From Patiria pectinifera (lineage: Eukaryota > Echinodermata > Asteroidea > Valvatida > Asterinidae): a DNA stretch of 64,000 nt. Each line of letters begins with the position of its first letter. Positions within the stretch are counted from its first letter, which is position 1. The notes beneath the pieces were generated by a model that searched no databases, had not been told where the DNA came from, and saw only the letters and a program-made list of their open reading frames with translations. Of the stretch, positions 14,101 through 22,520 are shown piece after piece. Location of the stretch: positions 5,208,001-5,272,000 of the forward strand of contig CM057141.1 in NCBI GenBank assembly GCA_029964075.1. Direction: 5' to 3'. The position numbers and the translations under genes were made by a program.

Positions 14101-15017
14101 ACCCTACTATCGCCAGACCATGTCCAAATGTTAAAAACGTGATAAGTTGGGTCCCAGTTATGCGGACTGTGGCCCACGTTACTCGGACTATTATAACTTA
14201 GTACAACATCGCCCAAAATACTGCCTCTAGTCTTTTCCACCAACGCGATCATTAAATCGGCGATCGTGTAGTGGAGGGCCCCGTTCCCAGTATAAGGGAA
14301 CAAAATCCACTTTAAAATTATTAGACCTACCAAACTAGTTGGCGACATTCTCAATAAACAGGTATGTCATAGATAGAGGGCAGGGTTTTGATATTTTTAG
14401 TTAACTTTGGGGGTAAAATGACGATGACAGCGCGGTGATCACCGCGTGACGTACCATGAGCACGCATGGCGCGCTGAATCGCAAGGCACAAACTGCGCAG
14501 GAAAATAGTGATCTCTACCCCAACAAACTCTTCAAAATTGCAAATCGGTGTCATTAGAATTGAGCAAAGTCTGCTTTTGATTGTAAATGTGATTTTTGAG
14601 CAATAAAAAACATTTTTGAATCTAATTTGATCAAAACAAAACAGGGGCCCTATACACTACTACACTATCGCCATTAAATCACCACAGTGCTGTTCTATGT
14701 GGTGACTGCTGTTCTGCAATAATGTTGTGGAAAACATTCCAATTTTGCCAGAATGCACTTGGAAAAATGCCCAGACCATGACTCTCCATAGACTTTATGC
14801 ACAACCACAGCGGCGTCAGGAACGCGGGAGAAAACGAAACCCTGACACCGACACGTGACACAGAACACCAGCTAATCGAAAGATAAAAACAGCGTTTAGG
14901 CCTTTTTCCCATGATAAAGTGGTGATCAATTCACTCTTAATGTTTTCTAATATAAATAGTACCAAGCTGCTTGCAGGATTTTACGCTGCAATGTTTTCCA
15001 ATGTCCAACTCCGCCAT
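5151..15017 (-). CDS. ZFAND1: AN1-type zinc finger protein ZFAND1
   Basis: Eight coding exons on the minus strand: 14963-15017, 11715-11757, 10939-10978, 9738-9865, 8899-8990, 8585-8712, 8268-8429 and 5151-5315 (stop at 5151-5153). All junctions are GT-AG and the frame is continuous for 813 nt, 270 aa; human ZFAND1 is 268 aa. It starts MAELDIGKHC. The first AN1 finger has zinc ligands C10, C15, C25, C28, C33, H36, H42 and C44; the second has C64, C69, C79, C82, C87, H90, H96 and C98. Exon 6 holds the family stretch AAKVALMKLKM and exon 7 the start of the ubiquitin-like C-terminal domain (SVGRAVDKVASIAKLRNDNN). The last exon ends in LYNGGCLVLEYVDD. The family recruits p97/VCP and the 26S proteasome to arsenite-induced stress granules (known for the human protein; its role here is inferred). 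Introns are long and MITE-rich; intron 7 (5316-8267) is the largest but one. Its divergent neighbour is PSMG2. Confidence 0.93.
5798..7562. mobile_element. Harbinger-like non-autonomous DNA transposon
   Basis: A 1765-bp element inside ZFAND1 intron 7. It begins GGCCAAACAAGATAAATGG and its other end, read on the minus strand, begins GGCCGAACAAAAAAAATGG. Both ends continue with TGTGTTTACG(A/G)TAAC, giving inverted repeats of about 35 bp. It is flanked by TTA at 5795-5797 and 7563-7565. A TWA target duplication fits the PIF/Harbinger superfamily. No transposase-like frame is visible. A shorter relative may lie near 48137. Confidence 0.6.
9060..9175 (-). mobile_element. tRNA-derived SINE fragment
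   Basis: The minus strand has a tRNA-like B box (GGGGTTCGAATCCAGCC) followed by 'tatgtccttgggcaagccactt', a tail seen in other SINE copies here (30.1 and 50.3 kb). It is truncated and lies in ZFAND1 intron 4. Confidence 0.5.
9249..9654. mobile_element. TTAA-flanked MITE, family T4, copy 1
   Basis: About 406 bp between TTAA at 9245-9248 and 9655-9658, in ZFAND1 intron 4. The ends read CCCTTAATCCC and AAGGTTAGGG. The inside is built from repeats of CCTCAATCCTGCAAAATCC in both orientations, separated by unique stretches such as 'gtggtccttggaggggtgacca'. Further copies lie at 11170-11584, 24020-24431 and 44340-44907. It codes for nothing. Confidence 0.65.
9923..10050 (-). mobile_element. tRNA-like element with inverted flanks
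   Basis: The minus strand from 10009 to 9938 folds as a complete 72-nt tRNA cloverleaf: 7-bp acceptor stem, GCTC/GAGC D-stem, a T-arm GCAGG-TTCAAAC-CCTGC and a 5-nt variable loop. The anticodon stem has one mismatch and position 33 is C instead of the nearly universal U; the would-be anticodon is GGC. It is bracketed by TTGAACAAAG (9923-9932) and CTTTGTTCAA (10041-10050), an exact inverted pair. This looks like a tRNA-derived repeat rather than a working tRNA gene. It lies in ZFAND1 intron 3. Confidence 0.6.
10126..10503. mobile_element. Possible MITE with CAGGRTTCGAC ends
   Basis: It begins CAGGATTCGACCTTA and ends AAGTCGAACCCTG, an inverted pair, around 378 bp of non-coding DNA that contains further inverted 'agcccg/cgggct' segments. 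I found no convincing target-site duplication, so the superfamily is not assigned. Confidence 0.4.
11170..11584. mobile_element. TTAA-flanked MITE, family T4, copy 2
   Basis: An inverted copy of the family at 9249-9654, between TTAA at 11166-11169 and 11585-11588, in ZFAND1 intron 2. The ends CCCTAACCGCC and GGGAGTTAGGG are inverted copies, and the inside is made of AGGATTTTGCAGGATT-type repeats. Confidence 0.65.
12018..12555. mobile_element. TTAA-flanked MITE, family T1, copy 2
   Basis: A full-length copy in the opposite orientation to 3801-4318, between TTAA at 12014-12017 and 12556-12559, in ZFAND1 intron 1. The central palindrome CCAACGGTGGTCGG/CCGACCACCGTTGG (about 12161-12186) is better preserved than in copy 1. 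Confidence 0.65.
12840..13430. repeat. Minisatellite, about 125-bp unit, 4-5 copies
   Basis: A direct tandem repeat whose unit contains 'gtgtctatggagtagtgag', 'tcccctccaaagaagctttt' and 'gtacacagttctatggag'. Units start about 125 bp apart and become irregular after 13330. The array stays open in one minus frame, which explains long open frames there that are not genes. It lies in ZFAND1 intron 1. Confidence 0.85.
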
Positions 15018-15219
15018 TGTCAGTTTTCAGCAGGTTTTCCTCCGTGCGTGTTTATATTTTTTGTGACGGGCGACAGTTTGTCGGTTTTACGTGTTTCTCA
15101 TTTTCGACGGATAGACACCAGACCAAAATGTCCCCTTGGAAAACACAGACTCTTGGTGGCGCTATCACAATCAACATGACTTTGCCTTAATTTTGTTTTG
15201 CTGGGGAAAAAATATCAAG
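15018..15219. promoter_or_regulatory. Bidirectional promoter, ZFAND1 / PSMG2
   Basis: Only 202 bp separate the ATG of ZFAND1 (minus, 15015-15017) from the ATG of PSMG2 (plus, 15220-15222). Both 5' UTRs and the shared promoter must fit here unless unseen non-coding exons exist. I see no TATA box in a useful position, as is usual for housekeeping divergent promoters. 'actcttggtggcgc' near 15150 recurs at 20042 and, inverted, near 19738. Confidence 0.6.
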
Positions 15220-18200
15220 ATGTTCATCAGTGCCGCATCCTCCTCAAGTGATTGGAGTGGATTCACTCTGATTTTGGTAATCTTTCATCCTTGATGATAG
15301 TGACAAAAGTTGTGAATGTGATCCTTTTTTTTCGGGCATAAAGTTGAATGTTGTGATACGAAGGAAGCACTTGAATGTCTTGATTCAGATAAACTATTGA
15401 ACATGTTGAAGATGGGATCAGCGATCAGGGGATTATAATTTGAGGAGGCCGGAGGTTGTGGAGTAGGCCTACTTTGGTGAAACACTGATGAGGATGGATG
15501 GTACTCCTAGAACTATGAGGCTCCGCGTGCTCCGCTCACGCGGAGCCTCATAGTTCTAGGAGTAGATGGATGGTTGTCATGCCAACACAGATGATATAGC
15601 ATGAGAATTAATGAGGGATTTGTTTTAATTTCGGTATCATTATGATTTAAAAAAAAAGTAAAGTTGATCTCGGTGGTCTGTAGGCTGAAAGTTATTTAAA
15701 GTTGGACTTGTGCACAATTAGGCCTAGCCCCACTGGTGTGGCCGCGATATTGCTGCGCTGTATCTCTGCAGCAATATCGCGGCCACACTAGTGGGGCTAA
15801 ACTAGGCCTAACTAGCAAGCGACTATCGACTAAGAGGCATCTAAATATTTGGCCATGAGAATGCGAGTTTTGCACCCACCCCCTTGCGGCCTTGGTAGTT
15901 AGGCCTACTGCCTAAAAATTTAATTCTGTTTTAATTGTATTTAAAAAAAAATTACCTTAGCACACACAAGGAACTTTTAAAACAGTATTGGCGTTTCACG
16001 GTAATATGCGCCATCTTGCTCGCGGGGCAATTTCACACGCGTTGCTGTGTATGCATCGTCATTGGAAAGCTTTGGCGCTTCCAAGAAACCGGAGACTTAT
16101 GTTTTTTTGGCCTTGGGGATTCTTTTACGATCCGTTCCAAATGAACTACATCGAAGATAATCAGCTGATAGAACACATACTGCAGAGAAATGGTCCATAA
16201 TTTAAGCCATTATTTCAAGTGATCCAAGAGTTAAAATGAACTTACCTGAGTGTACCTTTGTTATGCCCCTTATAGCCAGCTGTATCCGTTGGCAATGTCG
16301 CCCAGCTGGCCTCAGACCTTCTCATCTCTACGCTGGATTTAACTAAGGCAGGTTACTTGCACGATGCCAGTATCCTGCCGTTGTGTGGCAATGATCCGTT
16401 TGGGAGGTCGGGGGTGACTGAAGGACGTTTGGTCACCAGCGCCGAAGGTAGGACGGCCTCGGTCAAAACGCTCAATTTTTTTACAATTTCTCTTTAATAA
16501 TTAAATATAAACCATAAATATGCACAAAGTAGCCTAATTGAGACAGGGCAATTTGGGACGTTTTAGATACTAATAAGTTACAGTTTATGTATGTCAGGCA
16601 TGCAACTTTTCCTCGGATCAGCTGATTTCCTCTTTTTTGACTTCCCATTTGTGCCATTGAAAATAGAAAAACACTGTACAAAGTCATGGAAAGATTTGAA
16701 TTTCCTCTTTTTTTGTAAGTTCCCAGTTGCATGCCTGGTATGTATATGGTACAAAGATAGTATTTTGCACTATACAACACAACTTTGGGGAAAAACGGAA
16801 ATTCAAATGTTGATTTCAAATTCATACTTGTTCTTTTACAGTTTACGAATCAAAGCAGAGGAAACTTGTGGTGGTTCAGCAACGGACACCGTTGGTCAAG
16901 GTGAAAATTGAACCAATGAATTGATTTATTTGAATTTTATTCATTTGTTTAACTTCTGTTTAAGTCAGCTTGGTTACATTCTATTTTCTGGATTTTGAAT
17001 AGCATTTGTGATATTCCAAAATATTTCAAACATCATTTGTGATTACACATGTTTGCTTATTTTTTAATTTTTTTCCTTGCAAAATTAGACAATTTTTGAC
17101 AATTCTTTACAGACACCCAGCCAAGTCAAATCCAACAAATTCCAATGGCTAGAATTGTTCATAGAAAATCCAACAAAAATTACCTGTTATTGGATCTTGT
17201 TTGAATCAACACGGTTAGGATCAGTGAATGGCTTCAAAATAAAAAAAAAATAAGAAAATTGACATTAATGTTCCAAGAAAAATAACAAGGCTTATTTTTT
17301 GTCTGTAATAAATCATTTTGAATGTTGCTTTTAAAAGGGGAAACAAGCAGACTTCAGAAGAAAGCTCCTGGCTTGGATAAAAGACGCCAAATTCTCCCGA
17401 GTTATTCTACTGACAAGCAGCCAATCACACGAGAGAACAGATGCGCAGTTGACGGGGTACGTAAAAGACGTCCCGATATATGTTGCACACCAGTGGTGTA
17501 GTCCGAATGATGAATTTTGTCAAATAAAGCGTCGGAGGATTTCATCTAAGCAGTATTCCCTCACTGCTGACCTCTGACATGTTGTCGAAATTTATTCAAA
17601 TTGACAACTAATTAAGCAATGCGTTCTTCTCACTGTGAGTGAAAACTTTGCTAACTACATTAAACTTAACTTTGAATAAAATTTGGCTAAACAGAAATGT
17701 CTTTTCTCCAAACAACGGTGAAATTCCTTTGGAGGCAAGAGGAGCATCCATCATTATTCAAACACCTCAAATTTTGGGAGAAAAGGTGTCGAGTTGGGGA
17801 GGAAAACAATGTCAATACTCAACTAAAAGGAAATTCTGAGATTCTGATTTGCCATTTTCCTAATCCCACTTGAGAATTATATCAACTTATAATTCTTATC
17901 AAAAGCTGTGTTTAATCAGTTGCCATTGCTCATTTTTTTTTGTAGGAGTCAGTTTAGGTATCTGACCACCCCCAAGCTCGACAACCAACTTGGTACAGTC
18001 CTTTCAGAACAGCTGCACTGGAAGAGGTTAGAAAAGAGAGAGAACCAGTGGGCTCCACCACTGGCCAACGAAGAGGGGAGGCCAGAGTGCGCGAGGGGCA
18101 TTTATATCCCGGGAGGGGGAATCGCAAAGAAATTCTTCGATGATTGGTGAGTTTGTCATCCACTTTTATAATTTCAAAACAATTTCTAATGGGGAGTCAG

Positions 18201-19574
18201 GTTGGCGCAGTGGTCCTGGCCCGGGTTCGATTCCCGCCCAGATCAACATGTCGTTTTGGTTCACAGTCCCTTGCCTGATTCCGTGAAATTTTCCCCCAGC
18301 TTTTCTGTCTGGGGTTTTCCTCCCACCTCTAAAACTGTCTTCTTTCTACAGGTCATTTTCAGGCTTGCAAGCTTCAGTGCCTGGGCGCTTTGGAAGAATC
18401 TTTTAACCAGAATTTAATAATAATAGAAAATAATAACTAAATATTTATTGATGTGAAATTTTCCCAACGATTGGTCTGCTTATTTGTGTTTTTCAGTTGC
18501 ACACAAGACATTCCGCTAGCCGTACTTCTTTTGTTCTGCTCAGAAGGTGACAATATTCCAGATGCCCTTTCAATGGTCACTCATCTGAACCAGTGGCAGC
18601 GATTGGTCCAGGTATGAACGTTTGAAAATTATTCCTCTCAAAAAATCTTGCCCGAATGTGTTGCCGTAATGATTTGGTCTCAAACGGAGTAATCAGTTTA
18701 ACTTTGGATTGATGTTAAAGACACAAGCTAGCTCATTTAGTCTATGGGCTCCGTGCACAAGTACCCCTTCATCGGCCAGAAAATGAGAGTTAAGGGAGAG
18801 CTAGACTGGTTCCCGGTCCATCCACAGCGGATTTCGAATGTATCCATAATTGGGGCGGGGATTAGTCTTGGAGACCATCCAAAGAGAAATTTGAACGCTT
18901 TCACGCGCCGACGACGCCTGACACGCGAAGACGCTATTGCTAATAGCTTTGCCACATTCAGAAAGTCGTGCGTGCACGAACCAGTACAGTATGCATACGC
19001 TTGTGTGTCCATCCAAGGGGGCTGTCAAAAGTTTGTGCCCTCATTTTTTGGCGCACGAAGCATGTAGAGCTCCGGAGCTGTGTTTGAAAATTGAAATTTT
19101 TTGGGGTCGTGTTTCCCTTTGTCATTAGCCCCAACCCAGCCAAGATGCAACACAGTGCATCAGGTGAAAAGTCTGGTGCACTTTGATGCATTCGGCTAGC
19201 AACACCAGTGCATAAACGGCCACTTCTGAGACAATGAGAGCTAGTCCCATTGAACAATGCCTCAGTTGTATCCTGCTGCGTTCGGGGACCACAGGCAGTT
19301 TGGCCATGACACTTTTGGCCTGATTGATCTTGCTACACTGGGCAGGCTTGTCTCTTAGGCAAGTGTTGCATGTTGCTGTGTTTGGCAGGGTTTCTAGCCA
19401 AAATATCCTGGAAGGTTAGGGTTGTTATGTTGATCACTAATATAATTCATATTTTTCTTCACCCTTTTTTTTTAGGAACCAGAAAGCAGTCAGTCAGAAG
19501 GTCGTAGTCCGTGGAGAATCCCTAGCTCATGGAGTATGTTGTATGGACCTCAGTTTGATCCGTCAATCTACTAG
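15220..19574 (+). CDS. PSMG2: Proteasome assembly chaperone 2 (PSMG2/PAC2)
   Basis: Seven exons on the plus strand: 15220-15276, 16276-16447, 16842-16900, 17338-17456, 17946-18146, 18497-18611 and 19476-19574 (TAG at 19572-19574). All junctions are GT-AG; 822 nt, 273 aa (human 264 aa). Exon 1 gives MFISAASSSSDWSGFTLIL and joins in phase 0 to PAVSVGNVAQLA in exon 2, the family's N-terminal signature. Other hallmarks are FRYLTTP (139-145), IPGGG (190-194) and SEGDNIPDAL (218-227), followed by WRIPSSW near the end. The protein is known to pair with PSMG1 and to guide assembly of the alpha ring of the 20S proteasome in the cytosol. The acceptor of exon 4 was chosen as TTTTAAAAG|GGG because it alone keeps frame and alignment length. 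A polyadenylation signal follows at 19691. It is divergent from ZFAND1. Confidence 0.93.
15503..15563. repeat. Perfect 27-bp-arm palindrome
   Basis: The left arm 15503-15529 begins ACTCCTAGAACTATGAGG and the right arm 15537-15563 is its exact complement, with a 7-nt loop (15530-15536). It lies in PSMG2 intron 1. An inverted repeat of this length with no mismatch implies recent origin or gene conversion. Confidence 0.85.
15725..15799. repeat. 32-bp-arm palindrome
   Basis: The arms 15725-15756 (starting TAGCCCCACTGG) and 15768-15799 (ending CAGTGGGGCTA-like, read AGTGGGGCTA) are complementary except for one position; the loop is 11 nt. It is the second strong hairpin within 300 bp of PSMG2 intron 1. 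Confidence 0.8.
16591..16728. repeat. Inverted repeat, possible MITE remnant
   Basis: 'caggcatgcaactt' at the left is repeated inverted as 'agttgcatgcctg' at the right, with 'tttcctcttttttg' blocks inside. It lies in PSMG2 intron 2. Confidence 0.4.
18191..18425 (+). mobile_element. tRNA-derived SINE, family S1, copy 1
   Basis: It begins GGGGAGTCAGGTTGGCGCAG with an A box, followed by a B box GGGTTCGATTCCCGCC. The body has 'cctgattccgtg', 'ttttcctccca' and 'ctctaaaactgt', and the end is 'ggcgctttggaagaatc' plus an AT-rich tail. A second copy is at 39572-39835. It lies in PSMG2 intron 5. The sequence between the two boxes is shortened compared with copy 2. Confidence 0.75.
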
Positions 19575-19690
19575 AACAAATGATACTCACAAGTCATCAT
19601 TGGACTTGTTGTAGACTTTGAAACGCAAGAAGAGGAACAGCCAGCAGTTGGTTCAGTACACCGACATCGGTTCGTTTGTGGTATGAGAAG

Positions 19691-19696
19691 AATAAA
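19691..19696 (+). terminator. PSMG2 polyadenylation signal
   Basis: AATAAA lies 117 nt after the PSMG2 stop codon, giving a short 3' UTR. Confidence 0.65.
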
Positions 19697-19711
19697 ACAT
19701 TTAGGACTAGT

Positions 19712-20090
19712 AAATTTTAGCGATTCGCAATGCAGTGCGCCACCAAGAGTTTGCCATGGAGAGTTTATTTTTCAGGTTTACGGTCGACGAAACCTGGTCC
19801 ATTTGAATGAGTGTCAGTAGACAACTTGAGCTAATATGTAATAGATTGGAGCATAGCGTTCTGCCGCCTTACAAAAAAACCACCATATTGATAAGAAGAA
19901 AAGAAAAGGGCAAACAGATCCTCGAATCATACGCTTACGAAACTACTGACCAGAAAAAAAACTAACAATTTCAATTGTTCCGCGCTGCGAATTTGTCGAC
20001 CATCTCCCACAATGCACTGGGAAAAATGAACTCTCCGTGGCAAACTCTTGGTGGCGCACTGCGTTGTGAATCGCCCGAATTGGCTACATT
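19712..20090. repeat. Inverted repeat unit
   Basis: 'gtgcgccaccaagagtttgc' near 19735 is repeated inverted as 'gcaaactcttggtggcgcac' near 20040, within arms of roughly 60-70 bp that also share 'gcgattc' and 'atggagagt'. The unit has MITE-like architecture but no clear target duplication. Confidence 0.5.
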
Positions 20091-20935
20091 TTTTTGGATG
20101 TTCTCTGTTGATAGTTCCGACAGGCCAGGGACACAGCATTTGCACAACTGGATTTTTTTTCAGTTTGGGCGAGTCTTTCCATGGACTTTCCAAGATGCCT
20201 ATAAAGAAATTACCATATTGGTAAATGTTGACATTTTTTGGTAGCACACTCAAAAAATACCTTTTGTGTAATCCGTTTACTCCTCATTGCCCAAACCACA
20301 GTGCCTGTGACCCCCTGTACTGCCCAAATCCGCCGCAATACTGGATCTATTAAGGAATTCTTTTGGGAATGAATACAATGTGAAACAGTGCAGTGCTGGT
20401 TCTAAGGAGTTAAATTCGATAGTGTTTTTCAAAACGTTTTACCTGCTTGAATTATGAGAATGGACGCGCAAGTTCTCACTTCTATGCAATCACATCTGCG
20501 TTTTATTTGCTTTCAAACGATTACTTCAATGCATATATCAAAGCAAAGGGTAAAAAGGGCTTGGAAAGATCTAGAGGAAAAAATTACACAATTAAGTTTT
20601 ACAGATATACATATTCGCCCTGTTGCTGTTAGCTAATCAACCACACAGTTATTGCGTTATTTGTTTTGTGCACAGTGTCGAGGGTACTTCACATTATAAC
20701 TACCACTCAGTTGGCACGAAAATACTCACGATAGGTCACCTCATTTGACACCAGATAGAACTTTTATATCACATCGATTATATCTATTTAACAAAACTTG
20801 ATTAGCTTGTGGAAAAATAAGACAATGTACTAAAATAGAATAGTGATCCTCGGGACTTATGTTACAATTTGTGCGAATAGCTTAGAAACAGTTGCCTACC
20901 TTTAAGTTAAACTTATTATGGTAATCGTTATCTTT
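20091..20935. other. Spacer, nothing recognised
   Basis: Non-coding DNA downstream of PSMG2, with only short open frames without family resemblance. Confidence 0.5.
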
Positions 20936-21129
20936 AAAAGCCAGTTTTCTCCAACGCTGGTCGGCCGACCACCGTTGGAAAAATACAATTTTTCTTGAAA
21001 ATGTCAGCACACCAGGAGCCATGAATTTACAGGATGCTTTAGACTGTCATTCCCTAACAATCCAGTAAGGAATTTCATGATAATTTGATCATTTCGTTGT
21101 TTGATGTTTGCAAATGTTGTATCTTCCCT
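20936..21129. mobile_element. TTAA MITE, family T1, half copy
   Basis: The right half only of the element at 3801-4318, in the same orientation. It starts at the palindrome (CCAACGCTGGTCGGCC...) and ends TTCCCT before TTAA at 21130-21133. Confidence 0.6.
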
Positions 21130-22103
21130 TTAAAATTATTGAAACAATCTTTCTCCCTTCCGTTTGGTCGTTGCAAAGAACAGTGGCGAAGGTTCAATAG
21201 CACAACTTCAAAAACTCAGCCAATTTCCTAAAGTAGTACAAAGTTATCAATCCATTTGTAAAGTAATTTCAAGAATGCGATATAAAAAACACAACTAAAG
21301 TTATGATGCTCCACTCCAATCATGCCACAGGTGTATACACATTATTTGGGCTGTTTATGGCCCACACAGGATATCATGTGTTCACAAGTTATAAAACGGA
21401 GGTAGAAGTTTGGGTCAAGTTTAAAATTAATGAGTTGTTGGAATCTTACCCCCCCTCCTCCACCCCCTCCCCCTTTAAAAAATGGTTAAAAAGGAAAGTT
21501 ATTCAGAAAGTTAACAGTCTGCATTTATAACTACTTAGGAGTACATTTAGTACATTGTAATACAAGTATATATCACTTTGTTGTAATACAAGTATATATC
21601 ACTTTGTTACTTTCTTTTTGCTTACATCAAATGTGAAGTACACATGTATCCGCTAAAGGTTCAGTCATGCTGCATAATACAATCACTTCAAGAACATCAC
21701 TTAAATACCGCAATTAGAGACTAACTTTTAGTAACTTTTTTTTGTATACTTTTCAGCCTTTTCGCGTTCACGTTTTTCACGATGAAAACCAAATCAAGCC
21801 ACACATCTTGTAATTCTATTACATCCTGCTGTTGCTATTGTGTTTCTTCCGTTCGTACACCGGTTGGTCCAAATTATTTGGTAAATTATTTTTGTTTTTA
21901 CTTTACTGCATTAACTTGTAATACTGTTCTTTTTTTTTTAATGCCAACTTATTTTATGGCAGGAGTTGATATGAAATATTCCTTTGAGGAATAATAAATG
22001 TGGCTGTCGGACAGCATTTCAATGCCTTCAGCAAATTTCATTTTTTTAAACTCTATATTCTTTAATATCTAAATAAACATTGTTAATACTCTTATTAACA
22101 CGT

Positions 22104-22109
22104 TTTATT
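22104..22109 (-). terminator. Candidate PEPCK-A polyadenylation signal
   Basis: AATAAA on the minus strand lies 412 nt downstream of the PEPCK-A stop codon. Confidence 0.4.
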
Positions 22110-22520
22110 TCAGGAAATTCAATTAGATTTAAGCCTACAGTTTCACGCTAAGCATAATATATTGACTGCAACCGTAAGATCTTCGGCAGAAGATTTTGGC
22201 AGTTTGGCCGATGTCAAGTTTATAAACAGGAGTCGGCTCTTTCCGAACGTAGTATTAGTACTCTAGGCTCAGTATTTCTATCAAGCCTGCTCAACCAAAA
22301 AGTTAGCCTATAACCTGATCGTATGTGTACACGCCTCAATTCCTAAAACAAACCCATGGACCTCTATAATCTAGTGGTCCAGGGTCACCACTGTTGGAGC
22401 ACAACTTTTGTAACTTGATTCCTGCCTTTGGATGTGCTTGTAACAGGATTTGAGAAAGTTCCGAGCTCAATACTACGTCGGAAAGGCCAAGCCCTTGTTT
22501 ATAAAGACAACCTTTGCTTC

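Noticed and set aside
16240-16275. TTTGTTATGCCC just before PSMG2 exon 2, resembling the family's FTLLMP
   Set aside because: It is out of frame with exon 2, and a true exon 1 ending FTLIL with a proper donor is present at 15220-15276.
16842-17456. PSMG2 exon 4 starting at the CAG acceptor at 17350
   Set aside because: It breaks the frame with exon 3; the acceptor at 17337 keeps the frame and gives the family's spacing.
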